Below are positions 1-7,388 of a DNA stretch of 64,000 nt, one piece after another. This DNA is from Candidatus Cloacimonas sp. (GTDB lineage: Bacteria; Cloacimonadota; Cloacimonadia; Cloacimonadales; Cloacimonadaceae). Each line of letters starts with the position of its first letter. The first letter of the stretch is position 1. The notes under the pieces are model-generated. The model saw only the letters and a program-made list of their open reading frames with translations, had not been told where the DNA came from and did not search any database. The stretch covers positions 1-64,000 of the forward strand of contig DAONFA010000003.1 in NCBI GenBank assembly GCA_035403355.1, given 5' to 3'. The translations under genes and the position numbers were made by a program.

Positions 1-660
1 TCATTATAGAAATAACCAGGCAAGCGGAGGGAGGTTTTGACTTACAATTTTCACTTGCCTTCAATGAAACCACACACCCACATCTCTTGTTCACTTACAA
101 CCGCTATATGACAGGTCTCTAAACCAAAAAATTGTGGGTTAAAACAGAAAGCAAGCGGAGGAAGGTTTTGACTTACAATTTTCACCTGCCTTCAATGAAA
201 CCAAACCTCCACATCACTTGTTCACTTACAACCGCTCTAAAACTGGTTTCTAAACCGAAAAATTGTGAGTTAAAACAGAAAGCAAGCGGTGGGAGGTTTT
301 GACTTACAATTTTCACCTGCCTTCAATGAAACCAAACCCCCACATCTCTCGTTCACTTACAACCGCTCTAAAACTGGTTTCTAAGCCGGAAAATTGTGAG
401 TTAAAACAGAAAGTACACACCCTTCCAACCCAAATATCAATCACCCACTATTTTCACAGTATAAACTAACAACACCATAAAGCGAAAAAAACACCTTCTG
501 GTAAATTTACTCTTTTTCCACTTCAAATTAGTTGTTTATCAGTTCCTTCTTTTTTGCGATATGCGGCAAATGAGATTCCCGTATCATTCCCATATCGCGA
601 TACGGGAACGATACGAGAATCATATCGGAATGTTATCGGGAAAATTCCGGGATGTCTTTG
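1..660. repeat. Composite repeat element, copy A (cut by window edge)
   Basis: Three head-to-tail units with a 131-bp period occupy about 20-412. The same GTTTTGACTTACAATTTT word starts at 34, 165 and 296. Each unit is itself an imperfect inverted repeat, because this word is complementary to AAAATTGTGRGTTAAAAC near the unit's other end. The units are followed by a spacer and a second inverted repeat (about 560-650, a CCCGTATC...GATACGGG type). The same blocks recur in opposite orientation at 18838-19300, and at 60034-60787 where both ends are present. No plausible gene lies inside. It is probably a non-autonomous mobile element or a large structured intergenic repeat. Confidence 0.8.
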
Positions 661-767
661 GGATGTGGATGGCAATAAAAAATGGTACGAATTGGCAAGT
701 TAAAAATGATACACTTGCAAAAAATGGGAAAACAAACGCTTCGTCTTTTGCTCTATGCTTGAAAGCC

Positions 768-1255
768 CCTTAGGGCAACATCGTAATGGTGACCTCCTGG
801 TCAACCTCTTTTTGTGCTTGAACGACGAGGACGTCGTCCTTCCGAATAAAAAAGGGCTTTAGGGAACAGGGAAAGTGAAAAAAACTATCGTAGCTTACTT
901 TTCCCGAGGGGCTTACGCCGCCGTCGCTATCAATGTGTCGCCCTAAGGAGCTTTTATTCAGGAAGAACGACGTCCTCGTCGTTCATAAGAAACATCAACC
1001 TTCTAAACCATCTCAACCCTCTAAACCTTCTAAACATTTTAATTCCCTGTAACTTACATTGATGGCAAGAAACGACGAGGACGTCGTTTATTCCGGAAAT
1101 TTCCCGAGGGGCTTACACCCCATCGCTATTCTCGTGTCGCCCTAAGAGGCTTTTATTCAGGAAGAACGACGTCCTCGTCGTTCATAAGAAACATCAACAG
1201 GATTGGGCAGCTTCAGCAAAACCCTTCTCTTCGGAAGAACGACGTCCTCGTCGTT
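768..1255. repeat. Intergenic palindrome family (ACGACGAGGACGTCGT) with GGGCGACAC blocks
   Basis: The near-palindrome ACGACGAGGACGTCGT or its complement occurs five times, near 821, 967, 1071, 1166 and 1236. Three copies continue with TTCATAAGAAACATCAAC. A second block, CCCGAGGGGCTTAC...CGCTAT...TGTCGCCCTAAG, precedes two of the palindromes (about 902-956 and 1103-1152), and a degenerate complement lies at about 764-800. Open frames here only follow the repeat and have no coding character. The function is unknown. Confidence 0.75.
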
Positions 1256-1362
1256 CATAAGAAACATCAACCCTCTAAACCATCTCAACCCTCTAAACCT
1301 TCTAAACTCTCTCAACCTTCTCAACCTTCTAAACCTTCTCAACCCTCTAAACCTTCTCCACC
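1007..1362. repeat. 9-bp minisatellite (TCTAAACCT/TCTCAACCT)
   Basis: A tandem array with a 9-bp period alternates TCTAAACC and TCTCAACC. About four units lie at 1007-1042 and about ten at 1269-1362, separated by the palindrome family. Open frames across it encode leucine/asparagine or arginine-rich low-complexity peptides and are not genes. Similar short-period arrays lie at 17878, 23817 and 31551. Confidence 0.75.
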
Positions 1363-1459
1363 TATTTTTCCTTTTATGTCTTTTCAATATGAAATGAATA
1401 TTATATCCCAGGAAAATAAAGACATTCTTTATGGTTTGTCGGTAAAAATGTTGTTTAGA

Positions 1460-2230
1460 TTATATTTCCAGCTCTACATAAACGGGGCAGTGATCCGAAC
1501 CCTCAATATCCTGTCTGATTCCTGCTTTTTTAATATGTTTCAGGCATTCCCGATTCACCCAAAAATAGTCCAGTCGCCAACCCACATTCCTGGGTCTGGC
1601 TTTTGTCCGATAGCTCCACCAGGTATATTGTTCAGGGCTTTGATCAAAATGGCGAAAAGTATCTACCCAGCCCATTTCCTCAATTTTAGATAGCCAGGCA
1701 CGTTCAATAGGTAAGAAACCGCTGGTCTTTTCGTTTTCTTTAGGATTGGCAAGGTCTATAGGGTGATGAGCAGTATTAAAATCTCCCCCGATAAGGATAG
1801 TTTTTCCGGTAGCTCTTTTTGCCTCCATCACTTCCAGGCAACGATCATAAAACCGGAGTTTATAATTTAACCGTTCATCGTCCTTTTGTCCGTTCGGGAA
1901 ATAGATATTGAAATAGATAAATTTTGTATATTCGGCAATATTGATTCTGCCTTCACAGTCAAATTCCGGATTACCGAATTCGGTATCTAAGCTCAAAGGC
2001 AATAATTTAGTGAATAAACCTGTTCCGGAATAACCTTTGCGCGTGCCATGAGACCAATAAAAGAGATAGTCATTCAGTGCTTTAAGTTCTTCCGGAATTT
2101 GGTGTTCCTGCAGTTTTGTTTCCTGTATTCCTAAAATATCCGGTTGTTCTTTTTTAACTATCTCTATAAAGCCCTTATTGATAGCAGCGCGCAATCCATT
2201 CACATTCCAGGACCAAATTGTAATTTGCAA
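1460..2230 (-). CDS. xth: Exodeoxyribonuclease III
   Basis: An AP endonuclease/3'-5' exonuclease of the exonuclease III (EEP) family, acting in base-excision repair in the cytoplasm. Visible motifs are WSWNVNGLRA at the N-terminus, the metal-binding Glu in ETKLQE, the YFPNG loop, GGDFNTAHH (catalytic Asp and Asn) and the terminal SDHCPV with the catalytic Asp-His. The length of about 256 residues is normal. I place the start at the TTG at 2230. The in-frame ATG at 2242 overlaps the GGAGGT ribosome-binding site (2240-2235), which lies five bases upstream of the TTG. The gene is monocistronic and divergent from lptD. The family call is firm; the start is an inference. Confidence 0.93.
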   Translation of the reverse strand: MQITIWSWNVNGLRAAINKGFIEIVKKEQPDILGIQETKLQEHQIPEELKALNDYLFYWSHGTRKGYSGTGLFTKLLPLSLDTEFGNPEFDCEGRINIAEYTKFIYFNIYFPNGQKDDERLNYKLRFYDRCLEVMEAKRATGKTILIGGDFNTAHHPIDLANPKENEKTSGFLPIERAWLSKIEEMGWVDTFRHFDQSPEQYTWWSYRTKARPRNVGWRLDYFWVNRECLKHIKKAGIRQDIEGSDHCPVYVELEI

Positions 2231-2335
2231 ATTAACCTCCATTTTCTGCTTGCTATATCTCCTGGTAAGCTCTTTGATAAAGCATTTATAAAATATTATA
2301 ATCCGTTAGTTGCCTGAATGCAAGTATTATCCTGC

Positions 2336-2365
2336 TTGACATAGAGATGGCTTTTATTTTTTTAG
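2336..2365 (+). promoter_or_regulatory. Candidate promoter of the lptD operon
   Basis: A TTGACA box (2336-2341) within GCTTGACA is followed 17 bases later by TTTTTAG. The same GCTTGACA word with a TTTAAG-like -10 precedes several other genes in the window. The spacing to the lptD start is very short, so the assignment is tentative. Confidence 0.4.
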
Positions 2366-2373
2366 ATTACTAA

Positions 2374-4800
2374 ATGAAGAATACTAAACTGCGTCTCTGG
2401 TTGATAACTTTTCTATTCTTAACAGGTCTTCCGTTATTTGCACAACGCGAAGCATTTAGCTCCGCTTTGCCTGATACTTTGGCTCTGGAAATTCCTGACA
2501 GCTTAAAAATTGAAGTGATAAAAACGGATTCCCTGTTTTATATAGCGGATAGTATAAATTTTAACTATAATACGGAGATAATTAAGCTCTATGGCACTCC
2601 CAAAATCAACTATCAGGATACGGAAATAATTGCTGATTCGCTTACTGTGGATGTAAAAAAAGAGCGTGCTTTCAGCTATGGTTTCACGAAAATGAAAGAT
2701 GGAGAGCAGTTACTTTTGGGTTCTAATGTCCGTTTTGATGTTAACACCCAAACCGGTATTCTGGATGAAGGACGCAGTTTAATTGAAGGGGCTTATTACA
2801 GTGGACGCGAACTTCGTAAAATAGATAAAGATATTTATGATATTGACGGTGGAACTTTTACCAATTGCGATTTGGCAGACCCGTCTTATTGGTTTTGGGC
2901 TAAGCAATTAAGAATTTATAAGGGCGATAAAATTGTCGGTAAACCGGTTATTGGCTATGTTAATCATTTCCCGGCATTCTTTTTCCCTTTTATCTCAATT
3001 CCAATCAGGCAAGGCAGACATCCAGGATTTCTAATTCCTTCTCCCGATTATAATAATGTTGATGGTTTTGTGATTCGGAATTTAGCTTTGTATTATCCCT
3101 ATCGTGATTATGCCGATTTTGTTCTGGGTTTTGATATTATGGAAAAAACCGGCTGGAAAGGGCATTTTGATTCTGAATATTTGAAACGATATGCTTTTTC
3201 TGGTGGCTTTAATGCCTCTTTTCAGCATAATTTAAATGAATACGGCACTTTTGACGATTGGTCTTTGCAGGGAAATCACCATCAAGACCTTCCGGAAAAA
3301 TCCTCTCTGGATGCCAACATCAATTTTGTAAGTAATAAACGGATTTGGGAAAGCAGCAGCGATGTAGATCAAAGTTTGGCACAGCGTTTAACTTCCAGTA
3401 TTTCCTATTCCAAACCCGTTGGTTCTTCCTATTTAAATGCCGCAAGTTATTTTACTCAGGATTTAATTAATGAAACCGCATCTTTATCTTTGCCGAGTGC
3501 TTCTTTTTATTTGTCCAGCAGGCCTGTTTCAGAACTTTTCAATGTTTCTTCCGATTCCTGGCTCAGCAATTTTAATTACCGCTACAATGTTTATTTAGAG
3601 CACACAGGAGTTTTGCGGGAAAAGAATTATGCATTTACTGATCTCTTTTGGAATAATACTATGGACCCGGCAGATACAACCGGGCAAACTTTTTTGAATG
3701 AACATCATTTCGGGATAAAACAAAACGCAGGTATTTCTCATAGTTCCAATCTATTCGGTTGGTTAACCTTAGGGCAGAATTTTGACTATAGCGAAGCATT
3801 TATGGATAGAAACAGAAACGATGATAAATTTGCCAGAGGAAATTCCTGGTCTGCATCTGCCAATGCGCGATTTAATCTTTACGGTTTGCGTAATTTCAAA
3901 GATTTTCCCATAACCGCTATTCGGCATATTGTTACTCCCAATATTGGCTATTCTTATCAACCGGATACCGGTAAAAATTCCGATTTATACAGTTTCGGGA
4001 GTATCGGTATAAGCAATTCAAAGGAAACCTCAAATTTATCTTTCGGTTTAGATAACACCTGGCAGATGAAATATGGCAAAAAGGGCAACGAAACAAAGCT
4101 AAACGATATTTTATACTGGCGCATAGGAACTAACGCCAACCTGAAAAAAAAGGATAAACCCTTTTCCAATATAAATCATACGCTCTATTTCAAACCGGGT
4201 AGTTTTAGCTTAGGGAATCTTTCTTTAAATGATGGCAAATACACCCTCAGCAAGATCAAACTTGGATATTCATCACAGTATAGCGCTGTTCAGAATCCCT
4301 ATCAAATCCACTTTAAGGAAATGAACTTGAAAAATCAATATTTTGCCCAGGGAATTTCCCTTAGCGGTTCAGCTCCTTACAGCAAATACTTCTCCCCTCC
4401 AAAAAATCGTGATTTTGAGACCTTTGGAAATTCGGATTCTTTAAAAACCGCTATGGAAACTCTCCAGGAAGAATATACCAGCTCCAGCGACTGGAGTTTA
4501 TCCATCAGCCACAATGTTTATAGTGATAAAGATATTTTTCACTCGGAAAGCAGTAATCTACGAACCAGCTTAACTTGCAGAATAACGGAAAACTGGAGTT
4601 TGGCTTATACAAATTATTATAACTTGATGACTAACAATATGCTTTCCCAAACATTCTCACTGTCCCGAAACCTGCATTGCTGGAAAATGGATGTGAACAT
4701 TACTTTGCGTAATGACTATTGGGATTATAGAATTACGCTGTTTAATACTTTGTTACCGGATGCATTAAAGTTCCAGACCCATGATAGTAAAAAATATTAA
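2374..4800 (+). CDS. lptD: LptD-like LPS-assembly outer-membrane protein
   Basis: The outer-membrane component that inserts lipopolysaccharide into the outer leaflet. Residues 1-24 form a signal peptide ending at a LFAQ-type site. Residues about 60-150 form an OstA/LptA-like periplasmic beta-jellyroll (FNYNTEIIKLYG, YQDTEIIADSLTVD, NVRFDVNTQTG). The rest is a long beta-barrel rich in aromatic and Asn residues. The segment around GDKIVGKPVIGYVN and FPFISIPIRQGRHPGFLIPS is typical of LptD in Bacteroidetes-like lineages. At 808 residues it is within the family range. The start lacks a clear Shine-Dalgarno. The 3' end overlaps gmhB by 20 bases, linking LPS export with heptose synthesis. Confidence 0.85.
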   Translation: MKNTKLRLWLITFLFLTGLPLFAQREAFSSALPDTLALEIPDSLKIEVIKTDSLFYIADSINFNYNTEIIKLYGTPKINYQDTEIIADSLTVDVKKERAFSYGFTKMKDGEQLLLGSNVRFDVNTQTGILDEGRSLIEGAYYSGRELRKIDKDIYDIDGGTFTNCDLADPSYWFWAKQLRIYKGDKIVGKPVIGYVNHFPAFFFPFISIPIRQGRHPGFLIPSPDYNNVDGFVIRNLALYYPYRDYADFVLGFDIMEKTGWKGHFDSEYLKRYAFSGGFNASFQHNLNEYGTFDDWSLQGNHHQDLPEKSSLDANINFVSNKRIWESSSDVDQSLAQRLTSSISYSKPVGSSYLNAASYFTQDLINETASLSLPSASFYLSSRPVSELFNVSSDSWLSNFNYRYNVYLEHTGVLREKNYAFTDLFWNNTMDPADTTGQTFLNEHHFGIKQNAGISHSSNLFGWLTLGQNFDYSEAFMDRNRNDDKFARGNSWSASANARFNLYGLRNFKDFPITAIRHIVTPNIGYSYQPDTGKNSDLYSFGSIGISNSKETSNLSFGLDNTWQMKYGKKGNETKLNDILYWRIGTNANLKKKDKPFSNINHTLYFKPGSFSLGNLSLNDGKYTLSKIKLGYSSQYSAVQNPYQIHFKEMNLKNQYFAQGISLSGSAPYSKYFSPPKNRDFETFGNSDSLKTAMETLQEEYTSSSDWSLSISHNVYSDKDIFHSESSNLRTSLTCRITENWSLAYTNYYNLMTNNMLSQTFSLSRNLHCWKMDVNITLRNDYWDYRITLFNTLLPDALKFQTHDSKKY

Positions 4801-5371
4801 GCGCGCTGTTTTTTTAGACCGGGACGGCGTTATCAGTCCTGACGATTTCGGCTATTTAAGTAATCCTGCCGAATATCATCTATATCCCTATACCATTGAG
4901 GCATTAACAATACTTAAAGAGATGGATTTTTTGCTTTTTGTGGTTACCAATCAATCCGGTGTTGCCAGGGGCTATTTTACTATTCAAGACCTGGAAAAAG
5001 TGCTGGCGAAGATGCGTTCTTTGCTCTCCGATGGAGGAATTGAACTTACAGGTGTTTACTATTCTCCCTATTATAAAAACGGTATCGTGCCACCTTATAA
5101 TATTGAACACGAAGACCGCAAACCAGGCATTGGAATGTTCAAAAAGGCATATACCGATTTCCCTTTTCGGATAGAGGGTTCCTGGATGATTGGAGACCGC
5201 ATCAGTGATATTGGCTTTGGAAAAAATGCTCATCTGAAAAATATACTACTGCTTACAGGCAATGGCGAGAAGGACTTCCTGAATATTCTGGAAAATAAGG
5301 ATTTGAGACCGGATTTCGTTTGCGAAAATTTATTAACCGCTGCTAAACTGATTAGGGACTATAAGCTGTGA
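4781..5371 (+). CDS. gmhB: HAD-family D,D-heptose 1,7-bisphosphate phosphatase (GmhB-like)
   Basis: Probably removes the 7-phosphate from heptose 1,7-bisphosphate in ADP-heptose synthesis for LPS core. HAD motif I is FLDRDGVI (residues about 10-17), motif II is TNQSG, and motif III/IV is DRKPGIGM followed by GDRISDIGF. Family GmhB proteins usually carry a zinc loop with several Cys/His between YSP and RKP; here the loop (YYKNGIVPPYNIEHE) has no cysteine, so zinc binding is probably lost. The 196-residue length is normal. It overlaps lptD upstream and the next gene downstream (GTGA). A histidinol-phosphatase role is possible but not favoured by the context. Confidence 0.75.
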   Translation: MIVKNIKRAVFLDRDGVISPDDFGYLSNPAEYHLYPYTIEALTILKEMDFLLFVVTNQSGVARGYFTIQDLEKVLAKMRSLLSDGGIELTGVYYSPYYKNGIVPPYNIEHEDRKPGIGMFKKAYTDFPFRIEGSWMIGDRISDIGFGKNAHLKNILLLTGNGEKDFLNILENKDLRPDFVCENLLTAAKLIRDYKL

Positions 5372-6177
5372 AATACCTTGCTTATTATACTGACAGCAAG
5401 TTTCAGACATTTAGTTTGGAACGGCAAATAAAAGCTCTGGATAAATTGATTGGAGTTTTGGAGCAAAATTTGGCTAATCAGGAATCCCGCATCCAGATAA
5501 TTGAACATATCCTGAAATTAAGTAAATTGATAGAGATGCCGATACCGGAGGACTTACAGTTCTTTCTTAAAGAATTAAATCCCCGTTTAAATCCTCATCA
5601 GCTATTGAATAAAATCTATTTTTACCGGCAGGGAGCTCTTCGGAAAGATAGTCAAATGGTTATCCCCACGCAAGAGGGAAAAATTACTGCTGATCTTGAA
5701 ATTCGTCAAAAAGCAAGGCAGATAACCGTTATCTGTGATAATTTACGCTCCGTATTCAATGTCGGCTCTTTGTTTCGGACTTCGGAATGCTTAGGGATAG
5801 GAAAAATAATTCTGTGTGGAATAACTCCTACTCCGGAACATAGTAATATGCCAAAAACAGCTATGGGAACAGAAAAAATTGTTGCCTGGAACTATTTTTC
5901 CAAAACAGATGAGGCAATAGCTTCCTGCCATCAGGATGGTCTGCTCATTTACGCTCTGGAAACGGTGGACAAGGCAAAAAGCGTATTTGAAACCGTTTAT
6001 CAATTCCCCCTTGCTATTGTTATCGGAAATGAAGCATTGGGAATTGAACCCTCTCTTTTAGAGCTCTGTGATGAATTTATCACTCTACCTCAATTGGGCT
6101 GGAAAACATCTCTAAATGTAGGTGTGGCTGCAGGAATTACACTCTATCAAATTCTTTGGGGAGGTCATAATGGATAA
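5368..6177 (+). CDS. SpoU/TrmH-family RNA 2'-O-methyltransferase
   Basis: An AdoMet-dependent ribose methyltransferase of the SPOUT class; whether the target is tRNA or rRNA cannot be told. Residues about 1-108 are a helical N-terminal extension without a recognised motif. The SpoU domain follows: NLRSVFNVGSLFRT (motif 1), IVIGNEALGI (motif 2) and LPQLGWKTSLNVGVAAGI (motif 3, the knot with the AdoMet loop). The start is GTG, overlapping the gmhB stop as GTGA. It shares the lptD transcript through overlaps on both sides. Confidence 0.85.
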   Translation: MKYLAYYTDSKFQTFSLERQIKALDKLIGVLEQNLANQESRIQIIEHILKLSKLIEMPIPEDLQFFLKELNPRLNPHQLLNKIYFYRQGALRKDSQMVIPTQEGKITADLEIRQKARQITVICDNLRSVFNVGSLFRTSECLGIGKIILCGITPTPEHSNMPKTAMGTEKIVAWNYFSKTDEAIASCHQDGLLIYALETVDKAKSVFETVYQFPLAIVIGNEALGIEPSLLELCDEFITLPQLGWKTSLNVGVAAGITLYQILWGGHNG

Positions 6178-6964
6178 TATTGCTTTTTATGATAAATTAG
6201 CTATCTCACTAAAAAACCATAGTCCTCTGTGGCAGGCAAGCATCATTGAAAGTGATGGCTCTACTCCAGCCAAGACAGGAATGAAATTAGCTGTTTCTTT
6301 AAATGAAGAACCCTTTGGCAACCTGGGAGGGGGAGAACTGGAACATACAGTTGTAAATCTAATCCGGAACGATAAACCTAAAAAAGCTGCGGTTTATAGT
6401 TTCAACCTCTCCGCCGATGGCTCTAAAGCCGGAATAGCCACTTCTATGCTTTGCGGAGGACAAGTTCAGGTATTTATTGAGCCCCTGTTTTATACCGATA
6501 AACTCTATGTGATTGGAGCAGGGCATTGCGGTAAAGCATTAGGAAAATTAGCTTGCCTTTGCGGCTTTTATGTTACTTTGATAGATAATCGCCAGGAAAT
6601 AATTGATAACCTTCCCGCAGATTGTTTTCATAGAGCTTTACAACACAATTATGCAAACCTGGATGAGATAATTGATTTTAATCCTGACTGCTGGATTGTA
6701 ATTATGACCCAAGGTCACTTGAATGATAAAGAGGTGCTGGAACAATGCCTGAGAAAACCTTTTCGCTATCTGGGTATGATAGGCAGCAAAACAAAGGCAT
6801 CCGCTACTCTTGCTAAATTGAAAGAAAAGGGCTTTACTGAAGAAGAACTTTCTAAGTGCCATTCACCTGTTGGTTTACCTATAGGATCAAATACCCCTCA
6901 CGAAATAGCAGTGAGCATTATGGCAGAAATTATCTCTCTGCGTAATCTCCCTGACAAAGAGTGA
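6170..6964 (+). CDS. xdhC: XdhC/CoxI-family protein
   Basis: Related to XdhC, which binds the molybdenum cofactor, helps sulfurate it and inserts it into molybdenum hydroxylases. The N-terminal XdhC_CoxI part contains SDGSTPAKTGMKLAV and GNLGGGELEH. The C-terminal half is a Rossmann-like domain with VIGAGHCGKALGKLA followed by MIGSKTKASATL and GLPIGSNTPHEIAVSI. I use the ATG at 6170 because GGGGAGGT sits just upstream. It overlaps the preceding stop by 8 bases. No xanthine dehydrogenase or other molybdenum enzyme lies in the window, so the client is unknown. Last gene of the lptD transcript. Confidence 0.85.
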   Translation: MDNIAFYDKLAISLKNHSPLWQASIIESDGSTPAKTGMKLAVSLNEEPFGNLGGGELEHTVVNLIRNDKPKKAAVYSFNLSADGSKAGIATSMLCGGQVQVFIEPLFYTDKLYVIGAGHCGKALGKLACLCGFYVTLIDNRQEIIDNLPADCFHRALQHNYANLDEIIDFNPDCWIVIMTQGHLNDKEVLEQCLRKPFRYLGMIGSKTKASATLAKLKEKGFTEEELSKCHSPVGLPIGSNTPHEIAVSIMAEIISLRNLPDKE

Positions 6965-6979
6965 AAGAGTTGGGTTTAC

Positions 6980-7245
6980 AAAGAGAAAAAGAGAAAAAGA
7001 GAAAAAAGAGATTAAATGGAGAATGGAAAATTGAGAATTGAGAATGAATTTAGCGAGATGGCGAGATGGCGAGATGGGAAGAGAGAGATGGCGAGATGGA
7101 TTTTTTTACAAAGAGAGAAAGAGAGAAAGAGAAAAAAGAGATTAAATGGAGAATGGAAAATGAATTTAGCGAGATGGCGAGATGGCGAGATGGATTTTTT
7201 TTACAAAGAGAAAAAGAGAAAAAGAGGAAAAGAGAAAAAGAGGTA
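6980..7245. repeat. Duplicated purine-rich intergenic repeat with GCGAGATG units
   Basis: A block made of AGAGAAAAAG runs, a TTAAATGGAGAATGGAAAAT segment and a short GCGAGATG array occurs twice, at about 6980-7100 and 7105-7200, followed by a third purine run to 7245. The GCGAGATG unit is the one that forms the array at 23817-24012. Open frames on both strands are low-complexity and not genes. Confidence 0.75.
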
Positions 7246-7340
7246 AATCCAAACAATGCAGTCAAAACAGACGGTTCAATTTTATCTACTGCATTATAAG
7301 GAATAATTTTACTCCTGCAATTTGTATAGGAGATAAAATG

Positions 7341-7366
7341 AGGCGGAGAAAAAATCTCCGCCTTTT
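7341..7366 (+). terminator. Rho-independent terminator-like hairpin
   Basis: AGGCGGAGA and its complement TCTCCGCCT form a 9-bp stem with a short A-rich loop, followed by a T run on the plus strand. It lies between convergent xdhC (ends 6964) and hydA (ends 7389). The T run suits plus-strand termination best; the minus-strand tail is weak. Confidence 0.7.
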
Positions 7367-7388
7367 TGTATGTGATGGTAGTAAGGAT

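Noticed and set aside
1..412. CRISPR array
   Set aside because: The 131-bp units are repeated along their whole length with no unique spacers, and no cas gene is present.
1157..1397. Frames on both strands giving leucine/asparagine or arginine-rich peptides
   Set aside because: They follow the 9-bp minisatellite exactly, have no ribosome-binding site and no coding-like composition.
1376..1693. 105-residue plus-strand frame opposite the 3' end of xth
   Set aside because: It is antisense to conserved exonuclease III sequence including the SDHCPV motif.
7016..7299. Several overlapping Lys/Glu/Arg-rich frames
   Set aside because: They are translations of the purine-rich repeat block in several frames; not genes.
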